NCBI RefSeq assembly: GCF_003697785.1
Contig: NZ_QOKZ01000001.1
Location: 62,001 to 126,000 of the forward strand
Reading direction: 5' to 3'
DNA length: 64,000 nt
Origin: Paracoccus alkanivorans
GTDB lineage: Bacteria; Pseudomonadota; Alphaproteobacteria; Rhodobacterales; Rhodobacteraceae
The translations under genes were made by a program, and so were the position numbers. Numbering within the stretch: position 1 is the first letter of the stretch; the number at the start of each line of letters is the position of its first letter. Below the pieces are notes generated by a model. It was given only the letters and a program-made list of their open reading frames with translations, did no database searches and was not told where the DNA came from. Shown piece by piece: positions 33,128 to 42,140 of this stretch.

Positions 33128-33182
33128 TCGGGACCGGTGGAATATGCCGCGACGGGGAGATGATTGTTACGTCCCGCGATGG

Positions 33183-33201
33183 CCGGGGGCTCTACCCCCG
33201 G
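33183..33201 (+). repeat. C/G-rich hairpin element of Rhodobacteraceae type
   Basis: CCGGGGG and CCCCCGG arms around CTCTA are followed by ACCCCCGG and a purine-rich tail (GACAAAGAAGAAGG). This layout is familiar as an interspersed intergenic element in Paracoccus and Rhodobacter relatives. Here it separates the TRAP genes from the GlnA-like gene and may end or stabilise the upstream transcript. Confidence 0.6.
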
Positions 33202-33291
33202 ACCCCCGGCAAGGTATTTGGACAAAGAAGAAGGAGCGCGGCATTGTGGTTGCGCGCCCGGAAGTGAGTAGGCCCGAACAGGAGTGCCGCG

Positions 33292-34653
33292 ATGCCTGCC
33301 AATCTGAGCTTTGACGCGTTGAAAGCCGCCGTGGATGCCGGCGAGATCGATACCGTGGCGGTAGCTTTGGTGGATATGCAGGGGCGCTTGATGGGCAAGC
33401 GTTTCCATGCAGCGCATTTCCTGGAGAACCCGGAAGAGACGCATTGCTGCAATTACCTGCTCGCCACCGATACCGAGATGGTCACGGTGCCGGGCTACAA
33501 GGCGTCAAGCTGGGCGGCGGGTTACGGCGATTACGTGATGAAGCCCGATCTTTCGACGCTGCGCCGCCTGCCATGGGCGCCGGGCACCGCCTTTTGCATG
33601 GTGGATCTGCATGATCACCACACGCATGAGCCGGTCCCCCATGCCCCGCGCAATATCCTGCGCCGTCAGGTTCAGCGGGCCGAGGCGATGGGCTTTATGC
33701 CGATGATGGCGACAGAGCTGGAATTCTTCCTGTTCGCCAATGATTACAAATCGCTTTTCGATAGTGGCTATCGCGATCTGCTGCCGACCGCGCGCTACAA
33801 TGTCGATTACGCGCTGACCGGCACTTTCGCCGACGAGCCGGTGATGCGCGACCTGCGCAACGGGCTTTTCGGTGCCGGCATCCCGGTCGAGAACTCCAAG
33901 GGCGAGGCCGAGGCGGGGCAGCACGAGATCAACGTGAAATATTCCGATGCCATGGACACGGCCGACATGCATGTGCTGGTCAAGTCCGCCACCAAGGAGA
34001 TCGCGCAGGCGCATGGCCAGTCGGCCTGTTTCATGGCGAAATACTCGCATGAGCGGGCGGGCTCATCCAGCCATGTGCATCAATCGCTGTTCAGGGATGG
34101 CGCCAATGCCTTTTTCGATCCGCAGGCACAGCAGGGCATGTCCGGGCTGATGCGCAGCTACATGGCCGGGCAGCTTGCCCATGCCGAGGGGCTGACCTTT
34201 TTCCTTGCCCCCTATGTCAACAGTTACAAGCGTTTCGTCACCGGCATGTTCGCCCCCACCAAGGCGATCTGGTCGATGGACAATCGCACCGCGGGGTTCC
34301 GGGTCTGCGGTGGCGGGACCAGGGGCGTGCGCGTCGAATGCCGGATCGGCGGGGCGGATCTGAACCCTTATCTTGCCTGTGCGGCATTGCTGGCGGCAGG
34401 TTTGGACGGTGTGGAAAAGGGCATGGAGCTGGAGCCGGAATTCACCGGCGACGCCTATGCCGCCGGGAATGCCCGCCAGATCCCCGGCACGCTTGCCGAT
34501 GCGGCCAGGGCGCTGGACGCGTCCGATATGCTGCGCACCGCCTTCGGCGATGATGTCGTCGACCATTACGTCCGCGCCGCGCATTGGGAATTGGAAGAAC
34601 AGAACCGCGTCGTCACCGATTGGGAAGTCGCGCGCGGTTTCGAACGGGCCTGA
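33292..34653 (+). CDS. Glutamine synthetase family gamma-glutamyl ligase (PuuA/GlnA-like)
   Basis: A 453-residue glutamine-synthetase homologue. The N-terminal domain carries VALVDMQGRLMGKRFHAAHF, and metal/ATP motifs follow: MATELEFFLF, EAEAGQHEINVKYSDAMD, FMAKYSHERAGSSSHVHQSL, and RVECRIGGADLNPYLA. Divergence from true GlnA and the catabolic context point to gamma-glutamylation of an organic amine, as in PuuA, GlnA3/4 or IpuC. A good GGAG site precedes ATG. Aldehyde and alcohol dehydrogenases follow, so the amine may carry a hydroxyl group. Confidence 0.88.
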   Translation: MPANLSFDALKAAVDAGEIDTVAVALVDMQGRLMGKRFHAAHFLENPEETHCCNYLLATDTEMVTVPGYKASSWAAGYGDYVMKPDLSTLRRLPWAPGTAFCMVDLHDHHTHEPVPHAPRNILRRQVQRAEAMGFMPMMATELEFFLFANDYKSLFDSGYRDLLPTARYNVDYALTGTFADEPVMRDLRNGLFGAGIPVENSKGEAEAGQHEINVKYSDAMDTADMHVLVKSATKEIAQAHGQSACFMAKYSHERAGSSSHVHQSLFRDGANAFFDPQAQQGMSGLMRSYMAGQLAHAEGLTFFLAPYVNSYKRFVTGMFAPTKAIWSMDNRTAGFRVCGGGTRGVRVECRIGGADLNPYLACAALLAAGLDGVEKGMELEPEFTGDAYAAGNARQIPGTLADAARALDASDMLRTAFGDDVVDHYVRAAHWELEEQNRVVTDWEVARGFERA

Positions 34654-34684
34654 AACGCTGCAAAACCGGCCAGAAGAGGACAGG

Positions 34685-36073
34685 ATGTCAAAGACAATCA
34701 AACTGATTTCACCGGTAGACGGTTCGATACTTGTCGAACGCCCGGTGCTGAGCGCGGCAGAGGCGCGGCAGGCCGTCTCCCGCGCCCATGCGGCGCAGCC
34801 TGAATGGGCCGCGTTGCCGCTGACCGAGCGGATCGCGAGGGTCGATGCCGGAATCGCCGCCCTGAACGCGATGAAGGAGGAAGTCGTCGGGGAGCTCGCC
34901 GACCAGATGGGCCGCCCCACCCGCTATGGCGGCGAATTCGGCGGCATGAACGAGCGCGCCGAGTACATGGCCCGGATCGCGCCCGAAGCCCTGGCCCCCA
35001 CGGTGATCGAGGAGAGCGAAAGCTTCCTGCGCGAGATCCGCCGCGAACCGGTCGGCACCGTGTTTGTCATTGCGCCGTGGAACTATCCGTTCATGACCGC
35101 GATCAATACCATCGTGCCCGCCCTGATCGCCGGAAACGCGGTGATCCTGAAACATGCCTCGCAGACGCTGCTGGTCGGCGAGCGTATCGCGCAGGCGATG
35201 GAACGGGGCGGCGTGCCTGCCGGGATATTTCAGAACCTCGTGCTGGACCACCGGACCACCGAGGAGCTGATCGCGGCGCGCAGTTTCGGTTTCGTGAATT
35301 TCACCGGCTCGGTCCGGGGCGGTCAGGCGATCGAGCGGGCGGCGGCAGGGACATTCACCGCCACCGGGCTGGAGCTGGGCGGCAAGGATCCGGGCTATGT
35401 CCGCGAGGATGCAGACCTGGATGCCGCGGTCGAGGGGCTGATGGACGGGGCGATGTTCAATTCCGGCCAGTGCTGCTGCGGGATCGAGCGGATCTATGTC
35501 CATGAGAGCCTGTATGACGCTTTCGTCGAGAGGGCCACGGCATGGGTGCTGCGGCAGAAGCTTGGCAATCCCCACGATCCCGGCACGACCATGGGTCCGA
35601 TGGCGCAGCGCCGCTTTGCCGAGCTGATCCGCGAGCAGATCGCCGAGGCCGTGGACAGGGGCGCCACGCCGCTGATCGATCCCGCCGCATTTCCCGAGGA
35701 TGACGGCGGCGCCTATCTGGCCCCGCAGATCCTGACCGGCGTGACCCATGACATGCGGATCATGCGCGAGGAAAGCTTTGGCCCGGTGGTCGGCATCATG
35801 CCGGTCGCGGATGACGATCAGGCCGTGGCGCTGATGAATGATTGCGATTACGGGCTGACGGCCTCGATCTGGACGGGTGACGCGCAGGCGGCGGAAAAGA
35901 TCGGCGCGAGGCTGGAAACCGGCACCGTCTTCATGAATCGCTGCGACTACCTGGACCCGGCGCTGTGCTGGACGGGTTGCAAGGATACCGGCCGGGGCGC
36001 GGCGCTGTCCTCGCTCGGGTTCATGGCCGTGACCCGGCCGAAATCCTATCATTTGAAAAAGGTGACGACATGA
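34685..36073 (+). CDS. NAD(P)-dependent aldehyde dehydrogenase
   Basis: A 462-residue ALDH. Landmarks are FVIAPWNYPFMTAINTIVPAL (NAD fold), VNFTGSVRGG, catalytic Glu in GLELGGKDPGYV, and catalytic Cys in NSGQCCCGIERIYV. IMREESFGPVVGIM and NRCDYLDPALCWTG lie near the C-terminus. All key residues are present. AGAGGACAGG precedes ATG 34685; earlier open frame is shadow of the GlnA-like gene. It should oxidise the (gamma-glutamyl) aldehyde formed by the coupled alcohol dehydrogenase to the acid. Confidence 0.9.
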   Translation: MSKTIKLISPVDGSILVERPVLSAAEARQAVSRAHAAQPEWAALPLTERIARVDAGIAALNAMKEEVVGELADQMGRPTRYGGEFGGMNERAEYMARIAPEALAPTVIEESESFLREIRREPVGTVFVIAPWNYPFMTAINTIVPALIAGNAVILKHASQTLLVGERIAQAMERGGVPAGIFQNLVLDHRTTEELIAARSFGFVNFTGSVRGGQAIERAAAGTFTATGLELGGKDPGYVREDADLDAAVEGLMDGAMFNSGQCCCGIERIYVHESLYDAFVERATAWVLRQKLGNPHDPGTTMGPMAQRRFAELIREQIAEAVDRGATPLIDPAAFPEDDGGAYLAPQILTGVTHDMRIMREESFGPVVGIMPVADDDQAVALMNDCDYGLTASIWTGDAQAAEKIGARLETGTVFMNRCDYLDPALCWTGCKDTGRGAALSSLGFMAVTRPKSYHLKKVTT

Positions 36074-37215
36074 CGTTGCAGGCGAACTGGTCCTATCCCA
36101 CCACGATCAAATTCGGGGCCGGACGCATCCGCGAACTGGCCGATCATTGCAAATCCGTGGGCATGGCCCGCCCGCTGCTGGTCACCGACAGGGCGCTGGC
36201 CGGGCTGCCGATCACCGCGCAGGCGCTGGACATCCTTGAGGCGGCGGGATTGGGCCGGGCGGTTTTCGCTGAGGTCGATCCGAATCCGAACGAGCGCAAC
36301 ATGGCCGAGGGCATCGCGGCCTACAAGGCGGGCGATCATGACGGGGTGATCTGTTTCGGCGGCGGCTCGGCGCTGGATCTGGGCAAGATGGTCGCGCTGA
36401 TGATCGGGCAATCGATCCCGGTCTGGGACCTGGAGGATATCGGCGACTGGTGGACCCGCGCCGATGCCTCGAGGATCGCGCCGATCATCGCCGTGCCGAC
36501 CACGGCGGGAACCGGATCCGAGGTCGGGCGCGCGGGCGTGCTGACCAATTCGGAAACCCACAAGAAGAAGATCATCTTCCACCCGAAACTGCTGCCCGCC
36601 GTCACCATCTGCGATCCGGAGCTGACGGTCGGCATGCCGAAACCAATCACCGCTGGCACCGGCATGGACGCTTTCGCGCATTGCCTTGAGGCATTCTGCT
36701 CGCCCCATTACCACCCGATGAGCCAGGGCATCGCGCTGGAGGGGCTGCGGCTGGTCAATGAATACCTGCCCCGCGCCTATGCCGCTCCCGACGATATCGA
36801 GGCCCGCGCCCAGATGATGAGCGCCGCGGCCATGGGCGCGGTCGCCTTCCAGAAGGGGCTGGGCGCGATTCACTCGCTGAGCCATCCGGTCGGTGCAATC
36901 TATGGTACCCATCACGGCACGACCAACGCCGTGGTCATGCCGATGGTGCTGGATTTCAACCGCCCCGCCATCGAGGATCGCTTGGGCCGAGCGGCGGATT
37001 ACTTGGGTATCTCTGGCGGATTTGACGGCTTGCGCGCCCGCGTGATGGAGTTGCGCACGGAACTGGCCATTCCCTCAAACCTGACCGAGCTGGGGGTGGA
37101 GCCGGAACGGCTGGACGAATTGACGGAAATGGCGCTCGAAGATCCGTCCTGCGGCGGAAACCCGGTCGAGATGACGAAGAAAAACACCCGCGCCCTTTAT
37201 GATGCATGCATGTAG
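36070..37215 (+). CDS. Iron-containing alcohol dehydrogenase (type III)
   Basis: A 381-residue Fe-ADH. The nucleotide site is FGGGSALDLGKMVALM near residue 98, then PTTAGTGSEVGRAGVL, and the iron ligands lie in GMDAFAHCLEAFCS and HSLSHPVGAIYGTHHGTTNAV. ATG overlaps the aldehyde dehydrogenase stop (ATGA). In this operon it probably oxidises a hydroxyl of the imported or gamma-glutamylated substrate to the aldehyde. Reverse (reductive) use cannot be excluded. Confidence 0.92.
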   Translation: MTLQANWSYPTTIKFGAGRIRELADHCKSVGMARPLLVTDRALAGLPITAQALDILEAAGLGRAVFAEVDPNPNERNMAEGIAAYKAGDHDGVICFGGGSALDLGKMVALMIGQSIPVWDLEDIGDWWTRADASRIAPIIAVPTTAGTGSEVGRAGVLTNSETHKKKIIFHPKLLPAVTICDPELTVGMPKPITAGTGMDAFAHCLEAFCSPHYHPMSQGIALEGLRLVNEYLPRAYAAPDDIEARAQMMSAAAMGAVAFQKGLGAIHSLSHPVGAIYGTHHGTTNAVVMPMVLDFNRPAIEDRLGRAADYLGISGGFDGLRARVMELRTELAIPSNLTELGVEPERLDELTEMALEDPSCGGNPVEMTKKNTRALYDACM

Positions 37216-37293
37216 GCGGCCTGAACGAAATGCCGATTTCCGCTCGCCGGGGTTGGATCATCCCGGCCTCGATCCCGGTGCGCTTGCCCGGCT

Positions 37294-38208
37294 TCACGGC
37301 AAGCTGTAGCCGTTCTCGATTTCCTCTATGCCCTTGCGGATCTCTTCCATCAACATCAGGGCCAATTGCTGCACCGGTTCGAAGGCCGAGGAATACAGCC
37401 ACGTCTTCATACTGACCTTCGGCCGTATCGGCTTGAAGACCACCTTCTCCCGAGGCCAGCCGACACTGATCAGCGACGGCACCAGGGCCACCCCCAGCCC
37501 CTCGCTGACAAGTGTGCAGGCCGCATCCGCCATCTGCGCCTCGATGCCCAACCGCACCTTCACCCCGACCTCGGAAAAGGCAGCCATAACCTGCTGATGC
37601 GAGGTATCGGCCCGGCCGAGCGAGATCAGGCGGTCCTCGGCAAGGTCGCCGAGTTCGACATGGCCGCGCCCGGCAAGCCGATGCGAGGGCGGTAGTGCGC
37701 AAACCATCGAGATATCGGCAAAGGGTTTGCAGGCAATTCCCGGATGATGCGACGGCAGTAGCGAGATCCCGAAATCCGCCGCGCCGTTGAGCATTGTGTC
37801 CGCGACGCTGGGTGAATTCCGGGTCAGCAGTTGCAGCGAAACCTCCCTGCGGCCACGCATGAAGATTGCGGCATATTTCGGCACCACGCGGAAACTGAGC
37901 GCCGGGAAAGCGACAACCGAGACCTCGCCGCGTTCCAGCCCTCGGATCGCCTTGGCAGTGTTCTCGACGCGGGCAACCCCGGCCTGCAATTTCTCTGTCT
38001 CCAGAAACAGCCGCCTTGCCTCGGCGGTCGGGCGAATTCGACCTGCTGCACGTATGAACAACTTGAAACCGCAGGAATCCTCGAAGGCGTGGATCAGTTT
38101 GCTGACCGCCGGCTGGCTGACATACAGCGTTTCCGCCGCTTTGGTAATCGAACCGCCCTTCATCACCGCGTTAAACGCCTCGATCTGGCGGATATTGGTT
38201 CGGGCCAT
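37294..38208 (-). CDS. LysR-family regulator of the divergent importer/oxidase operon
   Basis: A 304-residue LysR protein: HTH at the N-terminus (IRQIEAFNAVMKGGSITKAA, then ETLYVSQPAVSKLIHAFE) and an effector domain from about residue 90. It resembles OccR/NocR-type and related regulators of opine and amino-acid catabolism in its N-terminal wording (SKLIHAFEDSCGFKLFIR). It is read divergently from the PotD-like gene across a 108-base promoter region with a palindrome, the classical LysR arrangement. Confidence 0.9.
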   Translation of the reverse strand: MARTNIRQIEAFNAVMKGGSITKAAETLYVSQPAVSKLIHAFEDSCGFKLFIRAAGRIRPTAEARRLFLETEKLQAGVARVENTAKAIRGLERGEVSVVAFPALSFRVVPKYAAIFMRGRREVSLQLLTRNSPSVADTMLNGAADFGISLLPSHHPGIACKPFADISMVCALPPSHRLAGRGHVELGDLAEDRLISLGRADTSHQQVMAAFSEVGVKVRLGIEAQMADAACTLVSEGLGVALVPSLISVGWPREKVVFKPIRPKVSMKTWLYSSAFEPVQQLALMLMEEIRKGIEEIENGYSLP

Positions 38209-38248
38209 TGATAGTTCATAACTTTTTGGAATGGACTCCTTAACTTAA

Positions 38249-38258
38249 TTCAATTGAA
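38249..38258. promoter_or_regulatory. Palindrome in the LysR/PotD-like divergent promoter
   Basis: TTCAATTGAA is a perfect 10-base palindrome in an AT-rich spacer midway between the two start codons, a plausible LysR recognition core. Confidence 0.35.
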
Positions 38259-38316
38259 ATTCACTGTCAAAAGAGGCCAGCTTCCCACCATCGAAACAAT
38301 AAAACAGGGAAGTACC

Positions 38317-39345
38317 ATGAATACGCGCCAGATGACGCTAGCCGCGCTCGTGACGACCGCTTCCGCAGGAGCGGTATTAGCCCAGGATACGCTAACCGTC
38401 GGGGGATATGGCGGCTCGTTCGAGACGCTGATGAAAGAATTGATTATCCCCCGGTTCGAAGCCGAAAACGACGTTTCGATCACCTTCGTGCCGGGGAACT
38501 CGACCGAGAATCTTGCCCGGTTGCAGGCGCAGAAATCCGCGCAGGAACTGGACGTGGTCATCCTCGATGACGGGCCGATGTACCAGGCCGATGCACTTGG
38601 TTTTTGCGCCCCGCTGGAGCAGGCGCCGGTTTATGACGACGTCTATGACATCGCGAAACTCGGCGACAACTCGGTCGGGATCGGCTTCGTGGCAACCGGT
38701 TTTACCTATAACGCCGAATGGTTCGAGCGCGAGGGTTGGGAACCGCCCAAGAGCTGGGAAGACCTTAAGGATCCCAAATACGAACAATTGCTGTCGATTC
38801 CCCCGATCTCCAACACCTATGGGCTGCATACGCTGGTCATGATGGCCCGTCTCAGCGGCGGCGGTGAGGACAATATCGACCCCGGTTTCGAGGTGCTGGC
38901 CGATGAAGTCGCGCCCAATGTGCTGGTGTTCGAGCCGTCATCGGGCAAGATGTCGGAATTGTTCCAGTCCGAGGAAATCGCCCTCTCGATCTGGGGCTCG
39001 GGTCGCACCAAATCCCTTGCCGATACCGGCTTTCCTGCCAAGTTCGCGTATCCCGAGGAAGGCGCTGTGGCATTAATGCTGGCCTCCTGCCCGGTAGTCG
39101 ACAGTGATGTGCCCGACAAGGCCCAGGCTTTCGTGCAATATCTTCTCGACCCGGAAATCCAGGTGAAAATCGGCGATGCGATGGGTGCGGGGCCGGTGAA
39201 TACCACCTCCGAACTGCCGCCTGAGCTTGCCGAGACATTGCCCTATGGCGAGAAGATCAATGACCTCGTGGCGGTGGACTGGGACAAGATCAACCCGCTG
39301 CGGCAGGAATGGACTGCCCGCTGGGCGCGTGAGGTCGAACGGTAA
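38317..39345 (+). CDS. ABC importer periplasmic binding protein (PotD/spermidine-putrescine family)
   Basis: A 342-residue binding protein with signal peptide (LAALVTTASAGAVLAQD). Family 1-type motifs include TVGGYGGSFETLMKELIIPRFE, NLARLQAQKSAQELDVVILDD and GFTYNAEWFEREGWEPPKSWEDL. I chose ATG 38317 because the signal peptide begins there. A 6-bp stem-loop separates it from the ATPase gene, allowing higher binding-protein expression. Members bind polyamines, amino acids or opine-like acids; the substrate is unknown. Confidence 0.88.
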   Translation: MNTRQMTLAALVTTASAGAVLAQDTLTVGGYGGSFETLMKELIIPRFEAENDVSITFVPGNSTENLARLQAQKSAQELDVVILDDGPMYQADALGFCAPLEQAPVYDDVYDIAKLGDNSVGIGFVATGFTYNAEWFEREGWEPPKSWEDLKDPKYEQLLSIPPISNTYGLHTLVMMARLSGGGEDNIDPGFEVLADEVAPNVLVFEPSSGKMSELFQSEEIALSIWGSGRTKSLADTGFPAKFAYPEEGAVALMLASCPVVDSDVPDKAQAFVQYLLDPEIQVKIGDAMGAGPVNTTSELPPELAETLPYGEKINDLVAVDWDKINPLRQEWTARWAREVER

Positions 39346-39365
39346 TACGCTGTCGGCTGGCTGGA

Positions 39366-39383
39366 CGGCCCCTCTTCGGGCCG
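39366..39383 (+). terminator. Stem-loop between binding-protein and ATPase genes
   Basis: CGGCCC and GGGCCG arms around CTCTTC. There is no following T-run, so it probably acts as a 3'-end stabiliser or partial terminator. Confidence 0.45.
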
Positions 39384-39427
39384 CCCACAGTCCGCTTACC
39401 TCGAAAATTGAAAAATGGGGGATCTTC

Positions 39428-40495
39428 ATGGCGTTCCTCGAACTCCAGGGACTGACCAAGCTCTATAACCATTTTGTTGCTGTCTCGAACTTCGATCTCA
39501 AGGTCGACAAGGGAAGTTTCGTATCGCTTCTGGGCCCTTCGGGTTGCGGAAAGACCACGACCCTGCAAATGATCGCGGGCTTCACCGAGCCGAGTTCGGG
39601 AAGCATTTTCCTGAACGGCAAGGATCTGTCCAACATCCCGGCAAGAAAGCGGGGCCTCGGGATCGTCTTCCAAAGCTATGCACTGTTCATGCACATGACC
39701 GTGGCCGAGAATGTCGCCTTCGGACTGGAGATGCGCAAGATCGACAGGAGCGAACGCGACCGGCGTGTCGCCGACACTCTGGAACTGGTGCATCTGGCTC
39801 ATCTCGCCGACCGCTATCCCGTCGCCATGTCGGGCGGGCAACGGCAACGCGTCGCCCTTGCCCGGGCACTTGTCATCGAACCCGAATTGCTGCTGCTCGA
39901 CGAACCACTGTCGAATCTCGACGCCAAGCTGCGCGAGGAGATGCAGCTTGAATTGCGGCGCATTCAGCAAGAGGCGGGGGTCACGACCGTCATGGTGACG
40001 CATGATCAGTCAGAGGCGATGGCCTTAAGCGATTCAGTCGTCGTGATGGAAAACGGTAAAATCCGACAGGAGGCCACGCCCTTCGACGTCTACGAGACCC
40101 CGACATCGCCCTTCGTGTCGAATTTCCTAGGTAAAAGCAATAACATGCGGGCAGAATTAATCTCGCAAACGCCGGACGGCGCAATCGTCGAGTGCAACGG
40201 AATCAGGCTCGAAAGCGATCCCGTCTCGTTGCCGCAAGGCCCGGTGGTGGTTGCCATTCGTCCCGAACGCATCGAGATCGCCTCCTCTGCCACGGATATT
40301 CCCGGCAGGGTTACCGAGCGGGTCTTTCTGGGCAGCCAGTGGTTGCTGAAGGTCGAGACCGGGCTGGGCGAGCTGCTCGTGACCCGCCGCAATACCGGAC
40401 ATCGGGAAGCCGCGCCGGGGGACCAGGTGTTCCTGAACTGGGATCGCAGGCATTTGCGCATCCTGCCCGTCGAGCAAAAGGTATCCCGGACATGA
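39428..40495 (+). CDS. ABC importer ATPase (PotA type)
   Basis: A 355-residue ATPase with Walker A GPSGCGKTT near residue 37, Q-loop IVFQSYALFMHMTV, signature MSGGQRQR, Walker B LLLLDEPLSNLDAKLR and switch His VTHDQSEAM. A C-terminal TOBE regulatory domain follows (NNMRAELISQTPDGAIVECNG to WDRRHLRIL). The stop overlaps the permease start. Energises the PotBC-type importer. Confidence 0.93.
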   Translation: MAFLELQGLTKLYNHFVAVSNFDLKVDKGSFVSLLGPSGCGKTTTLQMIAGFTEPSSGSIFLNGKDLSNIPARKRGLGIVFQSYALFMHMTVAENVAFGLEMRKIDRSERDRRVADTLELVHLAHLADRYPVAMSGGQRQRVALARALVIEPELLLLDEPLSNLDAKLREEMQLELRRIQQEAGVTTVMVTHDQSEAMALSDSVVVMENGKIRQEATPFDVYETPTSPFVSNFLGKSNNMRAELISQTPDGAIVECNGIRLESDPVSLPQGPVVVAIRPERIEIASSATDIPGRVTERVFLGSQWLLKVETGLGELLVTRRNTGHREAAPGDQVFLNWDRRHLRILPVEQKVSRT

Positions 40496-41343
40496 CAGGA
40501 CAAAGATCGTGGTCGCTGAGCGCCCCGGCACTGGCGCTGTTCGGTGTTCTCCTCGTCGTGCCCCTGATCATGACCTTCGTGCTAAGCTTTAACAGCTTCG
40601 ACTTCTATGAAGGCATCAGCAACGACATATCGCTGGCGAACTACAAGGAAGTTCTGGGCGACTCCTATTTCTACGAAATCTTCGCCCGCACCTTCGCCAT
40701 CGCCCTGGCGACAACCGTCATCTGCGCCATCATCGGCGTGCCACAGGCATATTTCCTGAACCGGATGACCCCGTTCTGGCGTTCGGTGATGGTTCTGGTC
40801 ACGCTGGGGCCCTTGCTGATCTCGGTCGTGGTCCGGACGTTGGGTTGGGCGATTCTCCTGGGCAACAAGGGGGTCATCAACACGGCGCTGACGGATTTCG
40901 GCCTGATCGAGCGTCCGGTCAAGATGATGTATACCTCGGGCGGCATCGTTCTGGCATTGGTGCATGTGATGATCCCGTTCATGGTGCTGGCGGTATGGGC
41001 TTCGCTTCAACGACAGGATCCCGCGACCGAGGCAGCGGCTGAATCGCTTGGCGCCGGACCGGTGGTGATCTTTCGCCGGGTCGTGTTTCCGCAGGTGATC
41101 CCCGGGATATTGTCGGGCTCGCTGATCGTTTTCTCGCTATCCGCCAGTGCCTTCGCGACACCGGCCATCCTTGGCGGACGGCGGATCAAGGTGGTCTCGA
41201 CCACGGTCTATGACGAGTTCATGAATACGCTGAACTGGCCTTTGGGAGCCGCCATCGCAATGCTGCTGCTGCTTGCCGTGCTGGTTATCATGGTCAGTTG
41301 GAACCGCCTGGTAGAGCGCCGCTACAGCGAGGTGTTCGCATGA
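40492..41343 (+). CDS. ABC importer permease (PotB type)
   Basis: A 283-residue inner-membrane protein with six hydrophobic segments. The EAA loop is AAAESLGAGPVVIFRRVVFPQVIPGI near residue 180. ATGA overlaps on both sides couple it to the ATPase and the second permease. Earlier open frame is shadow of the ATPase gene. Confidence 0.92.
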   Translation: MTGQRSWSLSAPALALFGVLLVVPLIMTFVLSFNSFDFYEGISNDISLANYKEVLGDSYFYEIFARTFAIALATTVICAIIGVPQAYFLNRMTPFWRSVMVLVTLGPLLISVVVRTLGWAILLGNKGVINTALTDFGLIERPVKMMYTSGGIVLALVHVMIPFMVLAVWASLQRQDPATEAAAESLGAGPVVIFRRVVFPQVIPGILSGSLIVFSLSASAFATPAILGGRRIKVVSTTVYDEFMNTLNWPLGAAIAMLLLLAVLVIMVSWNRLVERRYSEVFA

Positions 41344-42140
41344 AACCGAATGGCTCCTTCGCCAAGCTGTTCTCTGTGCTGTTCGCGCTGTTCATGCTGG
41401 CCCCGATCATCGTCGTCGTGGGAGTTTCCTTCACCCCTACCGGCTATCTGGAGTTTCCGCCCAGCGGTATCTCCCTCCGCTGGTTCCGCGAGATCCTGAA
41501 CCATCCGGATTTCATCGCAGCCGGTTGGGTCAGCCTCAAGCTGGGCTTTGCCTCGGCCTGCGTCGCGACCGTGCTGTCGCTGCCGGCGGCGCTTGCCATC
41601 GGCCGCGGCAGGTTCCGGGGGCGCGAGGCGCTGCAATCGCTGTTCTTGTCTCCGCTGATGGTGCCGACGGTCGTTCTGGGGATCGCCTTCCTGCGTTTCC
41701 TGACACTAGTCGGGCTGAACGGCACCTTTTTCGGGTTGATGCTGTGTCATGCGATCATCATCACTCCCTTTATCCTGCGATTGGTGCTGGCCGCGGTCAT
41801 CGGGCTCGACCGGTCTGTCGAGATGGCGGCGACCTCACTGGGCGCCTCCGGCTGGACGGTGTTTCGCCGCATCACCTTGCCGGCAATCATACCGGGTGTG
41901 ATCGGCGGTTGGGTGCTGGCCTTCATCACCAGTTTTGACGAACTCACCGTCACGGTATTCATCGTCGATCCCTCGACAACCACCCTGCCCGTCCGGCTCT
42001 TTTCCCATATCTCGCAGACCACGGACCCGCTCGTGGCGTCGATTTCCACCGTCGCCATTCTCTTCACGGTCGTCCTGATGCTGTTTGTCGACCGCCTCTA
42101 TGGTCTGGACCGTCTGCTGATTGGAGAGGGAAAACGATGA
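41340..42140 (+). CDS. ABC importer permease (PotC type)
   Basis: A 266-residue inner-membrane protein. The PotC-like start (SVLFALFMLAPIIVVVGVSF) precedes five further segments, and the EAA loop is MAATSLGASGWTVFRRITLPAIIPGV near residue 160. It starts at the ATG overlapping the PotB-like stop and its stop overlaps the flavoprotein start, tying transport to catabolism. Confidence 0.92.
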   Translation: MKPNGSFAKLFSVLFALFMLAPIIVVVGVSFTPTGYLEFPPSGISLRWFREILNHPDFIAAGWVSLKLGFASACVATVLSLPAALAIGRGRFRGREALQSLFLSPLMVPTVVLGIAFLRFLTLVGLNGTFFGLMLCHAIIITPFILRLVLAAVIGLDRSVEMAATSLGASGWTVFRRITLPAIIPGVIGGWVLAFITSFDELTVTVFIVDPSTTTLPVRLFSHISQTTDPLVASISTVAILFTVVLMLFVDRLYGLDRLLIGEGKR

